In this document: positions 23,055 to 35,989 of the stretch, piece by piece
How positions within the stretch are numbered: the stretch's first letter is position 1
Layout of the letters: the number at the start of each line of letters is the position of its first letter
Origin: Melieria omissa
Taxonomy: Eukaryota; Arthropoda; Insecta; Diptera; Ulidiidae
Assembly: GCA_963971225.1 (NCBI GenBank)
Contig: OZ020269.1
Location: 104,022,067 to 104,086,066 of the forward strand
DNA length: 64,000 nucleotides
Reading direction: 5' to 3'
Notes under the pieces: model-generated
Told to the model about the DNA's origin: nothing
The model's database searches: none
The model's input: the letters and a program-made list of their open reading frames with translations, nothing else
Position numbers and translations under genes: made by a program

Positions 23055-25202
23055 GAAGAAGTTTTACAGGTTATTCAAAATTATGGAGAAGGCGAATCAA
23101 CCGAATCTTAGTCGATAATTCAATTACATGTTTTAAATATTCTGAAGAACATAGCTCTCAAATAAAATTACTTCCCGATCTGAGAGACAGATTTGATTGT
23201 TCGAGTTTCACAAAATAAGGTGTGGATGTTTGATATTCAGATTCAGATGGCATTAAATGCTTTGTCGTTACAGTCCCAGTACCTATGTTTCGTTCAACTC
23301 AATGGTCAATGAGTTCATTGGTTAACTCACTGAAGTCCTTTGTTTGAAAATTTCAACATCTCAATGTCTCTATTGAAGCCATTAATGACTGAAACCATTG
23401 TTATTTGTTATTTTCTAATACAAAAATGGATTCAAATCTTACTCAAGCAAAGACAAAACAATGAGATACGAGTATGTGTAAAGGCTTCAAATGCCAAATT
23501 CACATCCTGATCATTAGACTACATGAAAATAACTAACATTGCAGTAATGTTGTGCTCTTTGGCGCCATAAATGAAAATTATGAAACATGAAAATCCCTAC
23601 GAACAGTGATTAATAAATTTTACAAGTAAATATGTGCAAAGTTTCTGTCATGCAAACAGCAAATTGCCGCTGCGAAAAAATGCCACACGTATGCGCCGGC
23701 CGCACGTTCCCAATTAGTCAACAAATCCCAAAATACTTATACGAGTATGCACACATTCTCGCATATGCACAACAACAACAAAGCAAAGCAAAGTAAATAA
23801 CAATCGAACAGTAACAAAATCATGCGAACAAATATTGCAGGAATGCTTTCGAAATGCAGGCAATGCAATGCAGCGGCCAAAACTGCGGGCGGCCACTTGC
23901 TGCATGCAATTTTTCACAACATTAAGCTTTAGAGAAAATAATAGTGGCAAATGCCAGCGTGACTCTCTCCTGCCCTCCCCTTACAACAGCGTCGAACAAT
24001 AAAAGCAGAAATCGAGTGACCAAACGCCGGAATTGCAGCGAAGTTTTGCGGTCGAAAATGCACGTTCGATGCTTTTAATCAATTTTTACCATTTATTACA
24101 CACGCACACCTAAATATTTCTATTTGCTGTCGTTAGGGCAACGTTCGACATTCAACATTGCAAATAAATACTTGTGTACATGTGTCTCTATGAGTATGTG
24201 TATGTTTTTGTGTGCGTGCGTAGTTAATGCCAGTTTTTGCATGCGGCCGAGGGATGATTGCATAATATTAAATGGACTTTTTACCCTCGAGCCGCATTTG
24301 CATTGAGCGTCGCAGCGGGCGACGATTTAGTCTGTCTGTCTGTCAGGCAAGGGCAGGGCCACGGGCCCTGGCTAGGGCCGGGGCTTGTCATGTCAATTTC
24401 AACATGCGTCAATTGTCGACATTGCCAATAAATACACTTTGATTTATTAAATCGATATTGAAATTTTCTTTCTTCCCCTTTTTTCTTGACATTTTTTTAT
24501 ATTTTCGTGCCGCTCTCTCTTGCTTCAAAGCGAAACAATCGCTGTTGACTGAATGTCTTTGGCTTTGTCTTTGCCGTTTGTCTGGCGTGGTGTGTTTGAG
24601 TTAGGCCATTGACAGTTGTTGGCATTCACATGTCAAGATTAGCGGAAATTTGTTGACTTATTGTTGAAATTTTAGCAACGACCGACCGAAGCATACTCAG
24701 TCATTTTCTCTTCCTGGCTCTATCTTCCACTTTGGTCGGCTAGACAGAAAATTGGATTAAAATTACTTTAAATTTAATAAGCTGCAAGACTTACAAGCTG
24801 GAAAATTATTGTCATATGGAGCTCATAAATCACACTTCGAATGGAAAATGTTGCAGAGAAAGTCTGAAATGGATTTGAGCGGCTAGTAAAATGCTTAAGG
24901 CGAATGCAACCAAAGTGCATTCGAACTAAAGGAACATTGAGAGATGAATTGGATGAGTTTAATATGAAAGATATGAAGTGAAAGGAGAAACGAATAATAG
25001 TTGAGGTAAGGTTGAAACAGAGATTCGAACTCTAGACAGAAAAGAATAAATAAGGTTTGATAAAAGCTTTAAGTTGGAATACTTGGATTGATATTCGAAG
25101 ATCGATGGTGTTTGATGCTCGAAAAAGACTTAAAAGTCAAGCGAGGTGGGGATTTTGGACTTGAGATTTAAAAATAGCCAAATCCCATCAGCGGATATAA
25201 TA
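23055..25202. other. Spacer with GC-richer island
   Basis: No gene is recognised. A GC-richer section from about 23640 to 24420 holds CA-rich and GT-rich tracts and a 'tctgtctgtctgtc' run near 24330; it may be regulatory. The remainder is AT-rich. Confidence 0.4.
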
Positions 25203-25824
25203 TCAGGAATTGTCATCGCCGTTTCAGTGACAGTTGTTCTTGTTTTCGTTTTATTCACGCTCGAAAATGTCCGTTTATGTGCCCAATTCTCGCCATTTGC
25301 GGGAAGTTTTACTTTTCTGTTACAATTCGAAAAAAAAATGCAGCTGAAGCGCATCGAATGCTCTCAGAAACTTACGGTGATGCTGTTCTGAGTGAAAGAA
25401 CGTGTCGGGAGTGGTTTCAACGTTTTAAAAATGGTGAGTCATCCTCCAACACGACAATGCTCGGCCTCACGTCGCAAAAGTGGTCAAAAAGTACCTGGAA
25501 ACGCTGAAATGGGAAGTCTTGCCCCACCCGCCGTATTCCCCAGATGTCGCCCCTTCTGACTTCCACCTATTCCGTTCGATGGCACACGGCCTGGCAGATC
25601 AACATTTTCAATCCTTCGAAGAATTGGAAAAATGGATTGCTTCATGGATAGCGTCAAAAGAGGACTCCTTTTTTCGAGCCGGGATCCGAAAATTGCCGGA
25701 AAGATGGGAGAAAGTTGTCGCTAGCGACGGACAATACTTTGAATAATACATCTGTAAGCACTTTTTCGCAATAAAGCTTTTAATTTTGGAAAAAAAAACG
25801 GCGGAAGCAAAGTTGTACACCTGA
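25203..25824 (+). mobile_element. Internally deleted mariner element
   Basis: A 622-bp element is flanked by TA (25201-25202 and 25825-25826). The ends begin TCAGG and end CCTGA and share an inverted GCCGTTT block. The transposase start ATG at 25267 opens about 60 codons of the N-terminal helix-turn-helix region (starting MSVYVPNSRHLREVL, ending REWFQRFKNG). The sequence then jumps in a different frame to the C-terminal catalytic region (QHDNARPH, HPPYSPDVAPSDFHLF and LPERWEKVVASDGQYFE, about 25445-25745). About 180 codons including the first catalytic Asp are missing. The D34D-type motif and C-terminal signature identify mariner. It could move only with transposase supplied in trans. Confidence 0.9.
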
Positions 25825-25826
25825 TA

Positions 25827-26204
25827 TATAGTCTTTGTAGATATGGAACATTTGCGGTCTTTCTAGTGTTAAACTAAAGAAACATTGAAAGATATGTAAG
25901 TATTTAAAACATCAACAAAGAGTCAGGGAGACGGTAGTGATTGAGTTTAAGTCTAACTTAGTGTCTAAAGTCTAAACAAGAAATGGAGCAATAAAGTTGC
26001 CTGGGATCCATTTGAACTAAAAAAATATGGAATATTGAAGAATTTAAAACCTGCGCAATAAACAAGAAACAAGACAAATCTAAGAATTAAGTCTAAGATT
26101 CATTGAGGCAAATGCGACAAAGGTCTTTTAACCTAAAACAACATGTAACCTTAGATTTGTAATGCGCGCGAGAAATAAGAAGATAGTGACTGACAGTGTC
26201 TCAA
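25827..26204. other. AT-rich spacer, nothing recognised
   Basis: No gene or clear repeat is seen. Confidence 0.45.
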
Positions 26205-26648
26205 TATTACTTTTTGGTATTTACATCGTGAAACACTTTCCTCAGAATTGTGCACACAACATTTGAAGTCGCCACGTCTCTTTTTTCAGTTATAGAGCTA
26301 GTTTACTTTTCAACAATTTTAGCTTAAAACGGGTGAAATAAATTTTGTATCAATATTTTTTAGTTACAGAAAAATTATTTAGTATTTATGGAAAAATACA
26401 AAATTATAATTTTTTGATTTAAGTTAACCATTATTAACGAAACAGGGTTTTGATTAAACGCGCCCAATTCGTAGACTTCAATTAGAATACAAACTTTTCC
26501 TGATATCGCTGCAAATTATTGGAAATTATTTTGGGGATAATTTATTGGTGCCTATTTTAATCAAAACCATAAAGCGATCGTAGCTTTTGCTATAAGATGA
26601 CAAATAGTTGAAGTTGCTCTCAGCCAACTTTGGGGTCGAAAGGGTTAA
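26205..26648 (-). mobile_element. TTAA MITE, CCCTTTCGACCC type, truncated copy 2
   Basis: This is an inverted and diverged copy of the element at 22520-23054, ending at 'tttggggtcgaaagggttaa' (26645-26648 is TTAA). Homology on the other side starts only near 26205 ('ctttttggtatttaca'), so that terminus has been lost. Confidence 0.8.
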
Positions 26649-29355
26649 GATACAAAAGATTGAAATACGTGCAGAGAATGAGAATAAATAAAGTGATACC
26701 TAATCTTAAAACTAAAGAATGAATCAAAGTATAAACTTGACTAGAGCTAACGAAAAGCTAAAGAAGAAGCATGGACAGGTAAAACTGAATTTGGAGGAAG
26801 TTTCAATGTGTGGATTTACGATTGCAGGCTTTATAGGTATCAAGACCCTAGATAAACTTTTTTGGGGAATTTAACTTCAAATTCAGCAGAACAACTAAGT
26901 ACATCTGACAGCAATAAATTAATTAATGGATTCATAATCAGTTACTAAAGTAAATTAAAAACGTGGATCTTATTTATCTACGCATTGTACTGAAAATAAG
27001 TTTAAGAAGTCAAGAGATGCGTTGTTATTATGTTGGCAGGCCTTCTTGGGGGCTAAAGGATTAACTACAGCGTAGATCGAGATCTCTCTCTGGTATTAGA
27101 AAATAAATCCTGCAGGTCATTTAATTGAGCTCTGTTTAAATTGACAATTGAACTGCATCCAGCATAGGACTGAAGTGGGACACTTAGACTTGTTCCAATA
27201 GTTTATCTTAAATTGCTGCCATTTATAACCTAAAAACCTAAATATTTCTTTGCATTCTTACAGATATAGTCACTTTAAAAAGTCAGAGCGAGGAGGTGAG
27301 CATAAATGGGCTCGTGACATTTGTAGGCAAGCGGAGTGGGTGGAGGTTGCTCACCTGAATGCCAGTTTCGGGCGTTAGAAATGCTTGAAATGATGGCCAC
27401 ATAAATACACGTCAAAAGCCACAATTCCACACAAAAGACGCATAACGTGACATGACACATTTACTGCACTCACACACACACACACACACACGCGCACACG
27501 CACACGATCCGCCAACATAATGGCGGACACAAATAAGCATTCACACTGCCGCCAAGTGACAAATGCAACACAAAAGTTGCCATTGTTGCAGTTTTACTGC
27601 ATTTTGGTTTTCATGCGGCGCGCGCGTCTTTTGAAGCGCTTTTAGCCCATTTCGATTGTTGTTTGCGTTGTTTGTTGTTGTTGTTGGCTATGGTGTGTGG
27701 TTACGTTCGCGGGTGAGTGCATGTTTGTGTGTGTGTGTGAGCATTATAACAAAAGCTTTTCACCGCTAACACAGCCAGTGCAAGTGTCTCACGCGCGCTG
27801 CTCGAAAACAAAAAGACGAATGAATCATTTCTTTTATTCGTTTTCGACGCGTCGGAAGTTAAAAAGGCAACACCCGCACTAACACACACACACACACAGA
27901 TACATAATCTCTCATGCCAGTGTGGAGCAACAGCAGATGAAGCCGCTGGTTGTGATGGCTTCTGCTGTTGTTTCTTCTTCGGTGTTGGTGTTTTGTTGCT
28001 GCCTTGCTTGGTTTTGAGTGGAGACGCGAGCAAGTTCAAACGTTTGGACGAACAGATGAATGGACGAACGAAGAGTTTGACGTGTATAACCGAAAAACGC
28101 TTGTTTTACTGCCACTAAAAGTGTTGTTATTGTTGTACAGAGTTATTCTTCAGCAATTTTTCTACAAATTCTTTGCTCCATTCTAACGTTCTGTTGTCTG
28201 GACTTCTTCTCATTCTCGCTGTCTTTGCTGCACTTTTTGTATGAAATATGTTGTAGAAAGACAATGAAATTGAAATATTTTAGTTAACTACAATTACCTA
28301 CATTACAATGTAGACAAAGGAACAACAATTCAGCTGACAGCATGTAATGAGCAAAGCTTTAAGCAACTAAAACTTATTAGAAGTTCCATCCATAATGATG
28401 AACATTGCTTTCATTTTCAACATGTAAACAACCACGTAGATAATTACTAAATGACAGATTTTGTAAAAAATTAAAAGCATTCCAGTTTGGTATGAAATTA
28501 AACATTTAATCCTTTAATTCTCAAGAAGACAAAGCAGCAAGAAAGCTACAATTCAAAACTTAATGTCAACTACATGCATCATCCCAGCAAGTAAACAACA
28601 ACAACACCACCACCACCACAGCAGCAGCACAAAACACCACAAATTCGCATTGCAATTGCCAAGTTGCCAGCTTTTGTTTTAACGCGTTAGCTGCTATCCG
28701 CCACGCCAACATTTTCTGTTGGCGTCAATTTCACACAGCGCCGCAAAATATTTTTCTTTTCTTTTCAACAAAATTTTTTCGAATTTTTATTTTTTACTTT
28801 GCACATTTTGGTTTTAATTCTTTGAGTAAATGGTAACACACACACAGTGTGCAGCGAAGTGTGTGTGTGTGTGATGCGGCCGTTGAAATTATCAGCGTTC
28901 CGTGCCAGTTGCATCGCCACGTACTTGCCGCCAGTTCAGCGCACAGGTCAACGCCAGGATTTGTGCGGCGCGAAACCACAAAAGTGGATTACGCTGAGCT
29001 GGTGTTAACTTGCCGACGAACGAACGAACGGACGTAGATCAGCAGAGAGCAGTGCAGCGCAGTGCCGTTTAGGCGGACCGCCATGCGATGTGGCCGCCGC
29101 GATATCGTTGTCAGGTTATTTGTGAGTGCAGAAATGCTATCAGCCGCGTTGCATCGGTGGCAGCGAACCGGCCGCCGGCAGCCGCGTTCAGCTTCGCGCA
29201 TTATTATGATGTTGAAATTGTTATTAGCGATGCGACGCAATGCTAAGTGAGCGATTTTTGCGAATTTTGCCGCCGAAGTGTGAGTGCGAAAAACACAAAA
29301 AATGCACTTTTGCTGCCTGAAGACTTGTAATTTTAAATGCTGGAATTTTTGATAA
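26649..29355. other. Spacer with two GC-richer islands
   Basis: Islands at about 27270-28140 and 28550-29330 contain CA/GT microsatellites, CAA and CAC runs and CG-rich stretches such as 'gcgcgcgcgt'. Several open frames exist on both strands without domains. The second island resembles fly promoter or 5' UTR DNA in texture, but no TATA, start codon and splice combination can be supported. Confidence 0.4.
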
Positions 29356-29910
29356 AACAAAAATAAAATATTACCTAAAAATTTTGACTCTAAGATACAA
29401 AAAATAAAATACAATAAAAAATAAGTAAAATAAAATAAAATAAAATAAAATAAAATAAAATAAAATAAAATAAAATAAAATAAAATAAAATAAAATAAAA
29501 TAAAATAAAATAAAATAAAATAAAATAAAATAAAATAAAATAAAATAAAATAAAATAAAACAAAACAAAATAAAGTAAAATAAAATAAAAAATAAAATAA
29601 AATAAAATAAAATAAAATAAAATAAAATAAAATAAAATAAAATAAAATAAAATAAAATAAAATAAAATAAAATAAAACAAAACAAAATAAAGTAAAATAA
29701 AATAAAAAATAAAATAAAATAGAAAAAAATAAAACAAAATAAAATAAAATAAAAAATAAAATAAAATAAAATAAAATAAAATAAAATAAAATAAAATAAA
29801 ATAAAATAGAATAAAATAAAAAAAAATAAAATAAAAAAATATAATTAAGAAAATTAATAATATAAATAAAATAAATAAAATAAAAAATTAAATAAATAAA
29901 TAAAATGAAA
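29356..29910. repeat. AAATA pentanucleotide array with longer internal unit
   Basis: About 550 bp of AAAAT repeats. The interruption 'aaaacaaaacaaaataaagt' occurs twice, about 115 bp apart (near 29570 and 29685), each followed by the same 'aaaataaaataaaaaataaa' shift, so a block of over 100 bp was duplicated within the array. Long Phe/Leu/Tyr/Ile-only minus-strand frames (up to 323 codons when run into flanking sequence) are artefacts of the repeat. Confidence 0.95.
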
Positions 29911-31395
29911 TATTTCATTTTCAAATTAAAATATAAAAATATTAACCAAACAAAATCCAAAAAAATTTTTTTATTAAATTTTTATTTATTCTGCAATCAC
30001 ACAATAATTTCAGTTTATAAAAAATAATCTCCTAATGTCACTTTTCAAGCCACACACCACAAACAAACCAAATTTCATTCGTTTGTAACTTGGTGGCATA
30101 TCATCAGTTGATCGAAAGAACGCAGACCAGACTTGCACTAATGTTTAGAAAAAAATCTCATTAACTGCACTGCCGGCAGCCAAGTAGAACTCAGAAGCGG
30201 AGAAGCGTGCTGCGAGCGTCTTTTGTCTGCACGCCAACTGGCCCAAAATACAAGCACACACACACATACATGTATATAGAAACACCTCGATGCGCACAAG
30301 CCATTCATTCCTTAAATGCAACAAAATTACCAATCGATGAGTTTGCATTCTTAAACGCTCCTGCCGTCCCTCGGCAGCTTCTTGACTCTGGGCGCGCACC
30401 TTTGAAGTGCAGTCGCTGCAGCTTTGCTTCACTGCTGCGCAGTCGCCGCCGCCGCTGCTCAAATAACGCTTTACGGCTGCTTCATGCGCCATTTATTTAC
30501 GCACTCAAGTTTCCAACAAACATTTGGCCGCTGGAGTTTATTTGTCAGTGCTTCGTTTAGGTCGTTTTGACTGCATTCGTTGTGTGCAGCTGTTGTTGTT
30601 GTTTTTGTTGCTCAATTGTGGCCACATAACTATTAAATAATAATGGAAAATGCGCTTATAGCACCCAACCAAACTCATGCCGCGCATTCAACATATCTAC
30701 TGATGTGTTTGCATGTGTGTCTGTGTGTGTGTGTGTATAGTTAGATGTGTGCACGTCTGTTCGTCTTAAGATAAATGAGGCAATCTTAATATGCGGTCGG
30801 CCACAATCACTGCAGGGCATTATTGGGTAATCTTGTGGCGAAAAATGGTGAGAAATGGAAAAACAATCTAATAGCATTTCTCACATAATCACTCATGTTT
30901 AGGAACGCACAAACACACTCACACATAACAATAGGTTGGAAGGAGCGCAGTCAGTCAGTTGGTGCTCGTTGGTGGTTATAACCAGAGTTCTTTTGGAGTT
31001 TATATTGTAAAAGAAATACGAATGTTTTACTGCGACTTTGAGTCTTTATAATCTCTTCTTTTGATGGGCCAAGTTTTAATATTTTCTATTTTGAATTTTA
31101 GTAGCCTAGAGGGCAAGTGAGTTCCCGAGCTTGAGGTGTTTTCGATCACTATTCAATTTTCAAAAGTAATAACTTTTTTTGGCCAACTAATTTGTTCTAT
31201 TCGAAAAAGTTCTTTTTAGACTCAATACAGCAATTTGAATGATCTAAATAGATGTCTTATGAGTGTTTCAGATCGCTGGGAGGTCCTTTAGGATGTCAGT
31301 GAAAATCTTTTGAACGGCTTCTATGACCTTTCATCGAATCATCATAGACAAATGCATTTTTCCGAAAAGATTATAAAAGATGATTTCCTGTCAAT
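29911..31395. other. Spacer with GC-richer island
   Basis: An island at about 30170-30560 has overlapping 115- and 117-codon frames on opposite strands without recognisable domains. A GT repeat lies near 30715-30740. No gene is supported. Confidence 0.4.
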
Positions 31396-31399
31396 TCCA

Positions 31400-31880
31400 C
31401 CAAACACACAGCAAATCCTTCCTGGCCGTTAGTCCTGGCTTGGCCAACGTTAGTGCCGGGTCTCACTGCAATTCGAAAGCAACCGGTTTTGCTTGATGTT
31501 GTCATAAGTGATTCACTTTTCATCATCAGCCACCATCTGCTTCAGAAGTGAGTAGATTTGGTTGCGACTCAGCGCAGATGGAAATTCAGTCCACGTTTGT
31601 TTCTTACTTGTAACTTGTTTCTGGAGATTATTTTTGTATCCAATCTTATTCCAATGATTCCAAACGGTTTATTGTGCAATGTTTAGCTCCTGGACAATCG
31701 AAGCAGTGTTTGTATGACGGTGGGTCCTGACAATTTTCACGATTTTATTGAAATTTTTAACAATTGGCCTTTCAGGGCGTGAAAAGAGCGTAAAAATTAC
31801 TGGAACGATATCAACGAAATCGAACATAAACATTTTTTATATACCACCATGCGACAGTACTTTTGACTCATCTGACATAT
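31400..31880 (-). pseudogene. Mariner (irritans-like) transposase relic
   Basis: Read on the minus strand this gives decayed Tc1/mariner transposase: a GRP-like RPIVKNFNKIVKIV, then IVQELNIAQ followed by a stop and TVWNHWNKIGYKNNLQ (helix-turn-helix), SLLKQMVADDEK (the region of the first catalytic Asp), YDNIKQNRLLS and a terminal CCVFGGI equivalent to the conserved IWWD segment. Several in-frame stops are present. The C-terminal third is missing. The order of segments fits the irritans subfamily. Confidence 0.7.
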
Positions 31881-32379
31881 TATATTGACGTGAAACAAGA
31901 GGTCATTCATAGCAACATAGCATACTCAGTTTTTCAGTTTCTGATCTCTTGCCCTTTTAAAAGGACTTTAAAGTTCAAGGACATACACAATTCAAAGATT
32001 TTTTTTTAATATTTGCGACTATACAATGATGAAAATATGTATTTCGAATGAAAGAAAAAACTTGCCGCTTTATGAATAAATTTTTTATATTGAACTTTCA
32101 GGACCAAAATATGTCAGTAAGTAATATGCAGTATTTTCTATCTAATTTCGTATACAAAAAATTATTGCGTATTCCATACAAAATTCTTGCGTGTGGAAAC
32201 TTTTTTAACTGTGAACTGTGAATTGGGATAGAAGAATAAAATTTTGAAGTATTATACTATATATCAAGATCCAGAACATATAAATTTTTCAAAAGGGTTC
32301 GTTAGAAAACTTGAAGGACATCGAAATATACATCATTGAAAAGACCTTAATGACATATTTTGGTCTTAAAAGTTAAAAG

Positions 32380-32655
32380 TCATTGAATGATTTTTATTGA
32401 TGACTTATAAAATAAAATTAACTGAATAAATCATTCATTAAAAGTCACTGACTGATTTTTATTTTTTTTTATTATTTTTATTATTTTATTTATAAAAGTC
32501 ACTGAATGATTTTTTTAATGACTTAAAAAATAAAAGTCATTAAATGATTTTACTTTTATAAATAAAAGTCATTGAATGATTTTTATTGATGACTTATAAA
32601 ATAAAAGTAATTGAATGATTTTTATTGATGACTAAAAAATAAAAGTCACAAATAA
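32380..32655. repeat. About 43-bp AT-rich tandem repeat
   Basis: Units of 'gtcattgaatgatttttatt' plus 'gatgacttataaaataaaa' repeat about six times with interruptions by T-rich runs. Confidence 0.85.
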
Positions 32656-35600
32656 TTGTTATCTAACTAAAATAAAATAAAAATCGAAATAAAACTGTTA
32701 TTTGTGAACTAATATGAAAAAAATCAAAAAAATAATTGGATTTTTTAAATATACCTAAATAAAAAATAATTCTCATTTTTTAATTTTTCCATAAAAATTA
32801 CAAAAAAAAAGTTTATCGCCAAGTTTTGTATGCTCCTTGCGAAAAAAATGTGTTGGTACATTTCATTTATTTGTATGACTTTTCCTTCATGGCAAATTTT
32901 TCAAATATAGTTTTCATAAATAACTTTTATTTCCGGTCCCTGCTCTCTTCGGTTCCAATTCCCCTCAAGACAACACTTTTCTTAATGGTTCAATTAAAAA
33001 CATGTTTTCAGCTCATGTCGCAACACCTAAATCTCGTGGTTCTTGATAACTACAAAACTATAGATCTCAAAATTGAAGATTCCGTTGCATCGTACACAAG
33101 ACGTGTGCGGTAGCGGGATGCTCGGCCTTCGTCCTGAAGGGACCATACGGAGGTGAAACATGTTTCAATCAACAATTTTTTCATATTGTAAATTTTTCAT
33201 AATATCATTAAGCGCCGTTGTATCAGTCATATACGAACAGTCAGTTATTGCATTTTGAAAACTGAATATTTAAATATTAAAAACAAAATTTTTTTCTGTG
33301 TGTAAAGTTAGACTTTGGGGTGTTAACCTACCAGTCAAATAACTGGCAATTTTTGTTTCAGTATTGCGCAATGCAAAAGACCAAAATCGCACACACACAC
33401 ACACACATACACTCAAACATTCACACAAACAAATGAATTGCGCAAATTACTGTAATTAATTTTCAAATTATTGCCAGCAATTGCAATTCCACACACCGTT
33501 GACCGCATTAGCAGCGAACGCGCTGCCCTTCCTCTGTATCGCCAACAACAATGCAAATATGTACACACATGTATACATGTTAATGCACATATGTGAACAT
33601 GTACATGTACAATTCCTATATGCATGTTTATGCAGAGCGCACTTGGGCGCTTAAAGTGTCCAATGCATATTACAGAATCTTAATGATACACTTTCGGCGC
33701 TCAAACCGCGCGCGCACAGTGTCGCGCATTGTGTCGACGGACAAGTGGTGAGTGTGCCGGTGAGTGTTATAAATTAAAGGTAATTTACGACAGTGGCAAT
33801 AGGAAGAGGTCAGCGTTTGTTGTGGGCAGGCAACTTTTCGGTGGTGTCTCTCAAGTACGGCAAAAATTAACATACAATACAACCAGCGACCAGAGACCGG
33901 CCGTGTGCCACGCAACCATCACCCAATGTTTGCTTTGCCGGCGTTGTAGTAGTCTGGCTATTGTTGTTGCCGTTGCATTGGCCATTGTTATTAACAATAT
34001 AAAGATTAATGATGTGAAAAATGCTCAAATCGCATTCGGTTAGGGGTTTGTGGCGAACGTGTCGGCGGCTCAGTAAAGTATTGGCGCAAGTGCTGTGCAT
34101 TTGCTCAGCACTTGTGTTTGTATTTTATGCGAGCGCCAGTTATGTCACTGCGACTAATTTTATTGAATGTGCACTCTTGTAGTTTTTCTGTTTAATCGAA
34201 TTGTTTTGTTTAATTTCAACATATGTTTCATGCACATTGGCGTCGCTATTGTGATAAATCGTAGTTTGATAGGGAAATTTTCGGGTTATATGTGTGGGAT
34301 TGCTATAATTTTGTGAAAATGTGGGGAAGTGCTTAGATGTATTAGAGCAAACATGTTTGTAAGGAAATATTTTGTAATTTGTAATACTTAGAAATTGAAT
34401 TTTTTCATATAAAAGATGAAAAATTTATTATTGTTACTACAAACCGATATTATTTCAATAGTGATTATTTGGACCACAATTGACCTAATTTTGGCAAGCT
34501 GCCAGCTCTGCCCATCTACTTACTACAACTTGACAGTCAACTCTAAAATTTCCTTTATTTTTAGTTTTTGCGTATAATTCTTCTATATTCTATATTTAAG
34601 TAATTAAAATCAATAAATATTGTGAGTGACTCTGTGATTCTACAAGTAAAATCGAGTAGCATTTACAACTGATTTATAACTGAGTCCAAATCATATTTGG
34701 ATTTTTAACATTTGAGTGCAATTTGAAATGCAATCAAAATGCACGATTTTATCAACTAGAAGTTTCCTTGAATTTCAATTGCCCTTCCCCCCGCCCCCTC
34801 TACTAACTACTCTATAATATTTTTCTACGAAAACTTTCGCTATCATAAAAAAAACAATTCTATATAAATGTGATATGTAAATTGTTGACAACCTGCTTTC
34901 ATGTTTCACTAATTAAAGTCATCTTTTCATAGACACAAAGCAATAAAACAAACATTTCATAATGCGCCCCAGACAACAACAAAAACACACACAGAGACAT
35001 ATAGACAAACATGGACAGTATTCTTAGGTATTCATTTGTCAATTCTAATAAGTAGAAAATCAAGATAATTTGACCTCGACACGCAGACATTGGTTGGTGT
35101 TTAATGCAAGACAATCCTTTTTTTCGACGGAAAATGACAAGAAATCTAGAAAATTTCTACTAATAAATCATTTTTTTTTTTCGTGGTCGCAACAATGTCA
35201 CTGGCAAATGGGCGGGAAATCGATAAGGCTACCCAGACAGACAGTTAGACAGTAGGACAGACAGATATGTACAAACGAAAGCACTGTGCGCCACATAAAT
35301 CACACCAATGTTGCATGCAACATGAGCCATGAGTGTGTGCAAGCAGGTTCAATGGACCCGCGCTGTGGCAGGTTGACAGCCAGAGGCCTGTCCAAGAAAT
35401 ATTGAAATGAAATAGTCAACAGTCGAAATGCAGCTGAAAGCAATGCAACATAAAGTCCAACGAAGATGCTCAAAACAGTTGAAAACCGAAAAAAGAAACA
35501 AAGCAGCAAAAAAATCGATTCCAAATTGAACGTTGTGACTTTGTGTGAGAAAAGGAAAGGCCTCGGTCGTTGGCTGGGCCAATGACAAGTTTTATCAATT

Positions 35601-35985
35601 TGGAAGCAGGCTCGCTCTCAAATAGAGTGCCAAACAAACAAATATGGCACTGGGAATACAATCGACAAGAAATGAGTAGCCGCGGCAGCGAACGGGTCAA
35701 GGGAAAAAATTCAGCAGCAGCAGCAGCCGCAGCAAGTTAAAAGCAGGCAGCTACTTTCCATTGAAAGGTCGTCGTTGTCGTCACAAAACAAAAACCTCGG
35801 AAAACCGTAAAGAAAGAAAGAAATATCTTCTGAATACGAAATTGAGTGGAAATGCCGTGGCAGCAGATTTGAGAGCGTCGCAAAAGTTACTGTTGCCGTC
35901 AACGGCGGCATTGCAACTGTGACGAGGCAGCGTTGCAATGTTTTTGACATGTCGATGTAGATAATGTAGGTAGTAGTGTTCGACC
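32656..35985. other. Spacer with GC-richer islands
   Basis: No gene is recognised. GC-richer stretches lie at about 33470-34140 and 35060-35980. Short palindromes near 33567-33610 (ACATGTATACATGT and GTACATGTAC) sit in an alternating purine-pyrimidine stretch. Open frames of 70-111 codons overlap on both strands and carry no domain. Confidence 0.4.
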
Positions 35986-35989
35986 GAAG

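Noticed and set aside
28989..29960. 323-codon minus-strand ORF rich in Phe, Tyr, Leu and Ile
   Set aside because: Most of it is the translated AAATA repeat running into flanking unique DNA.
30145..30560. Overlapping 115- and 117-codon ORFs on opposite strands
   Set aside because: GC-richer island with few stops by composition; no domain and no splice or promoter evidence.
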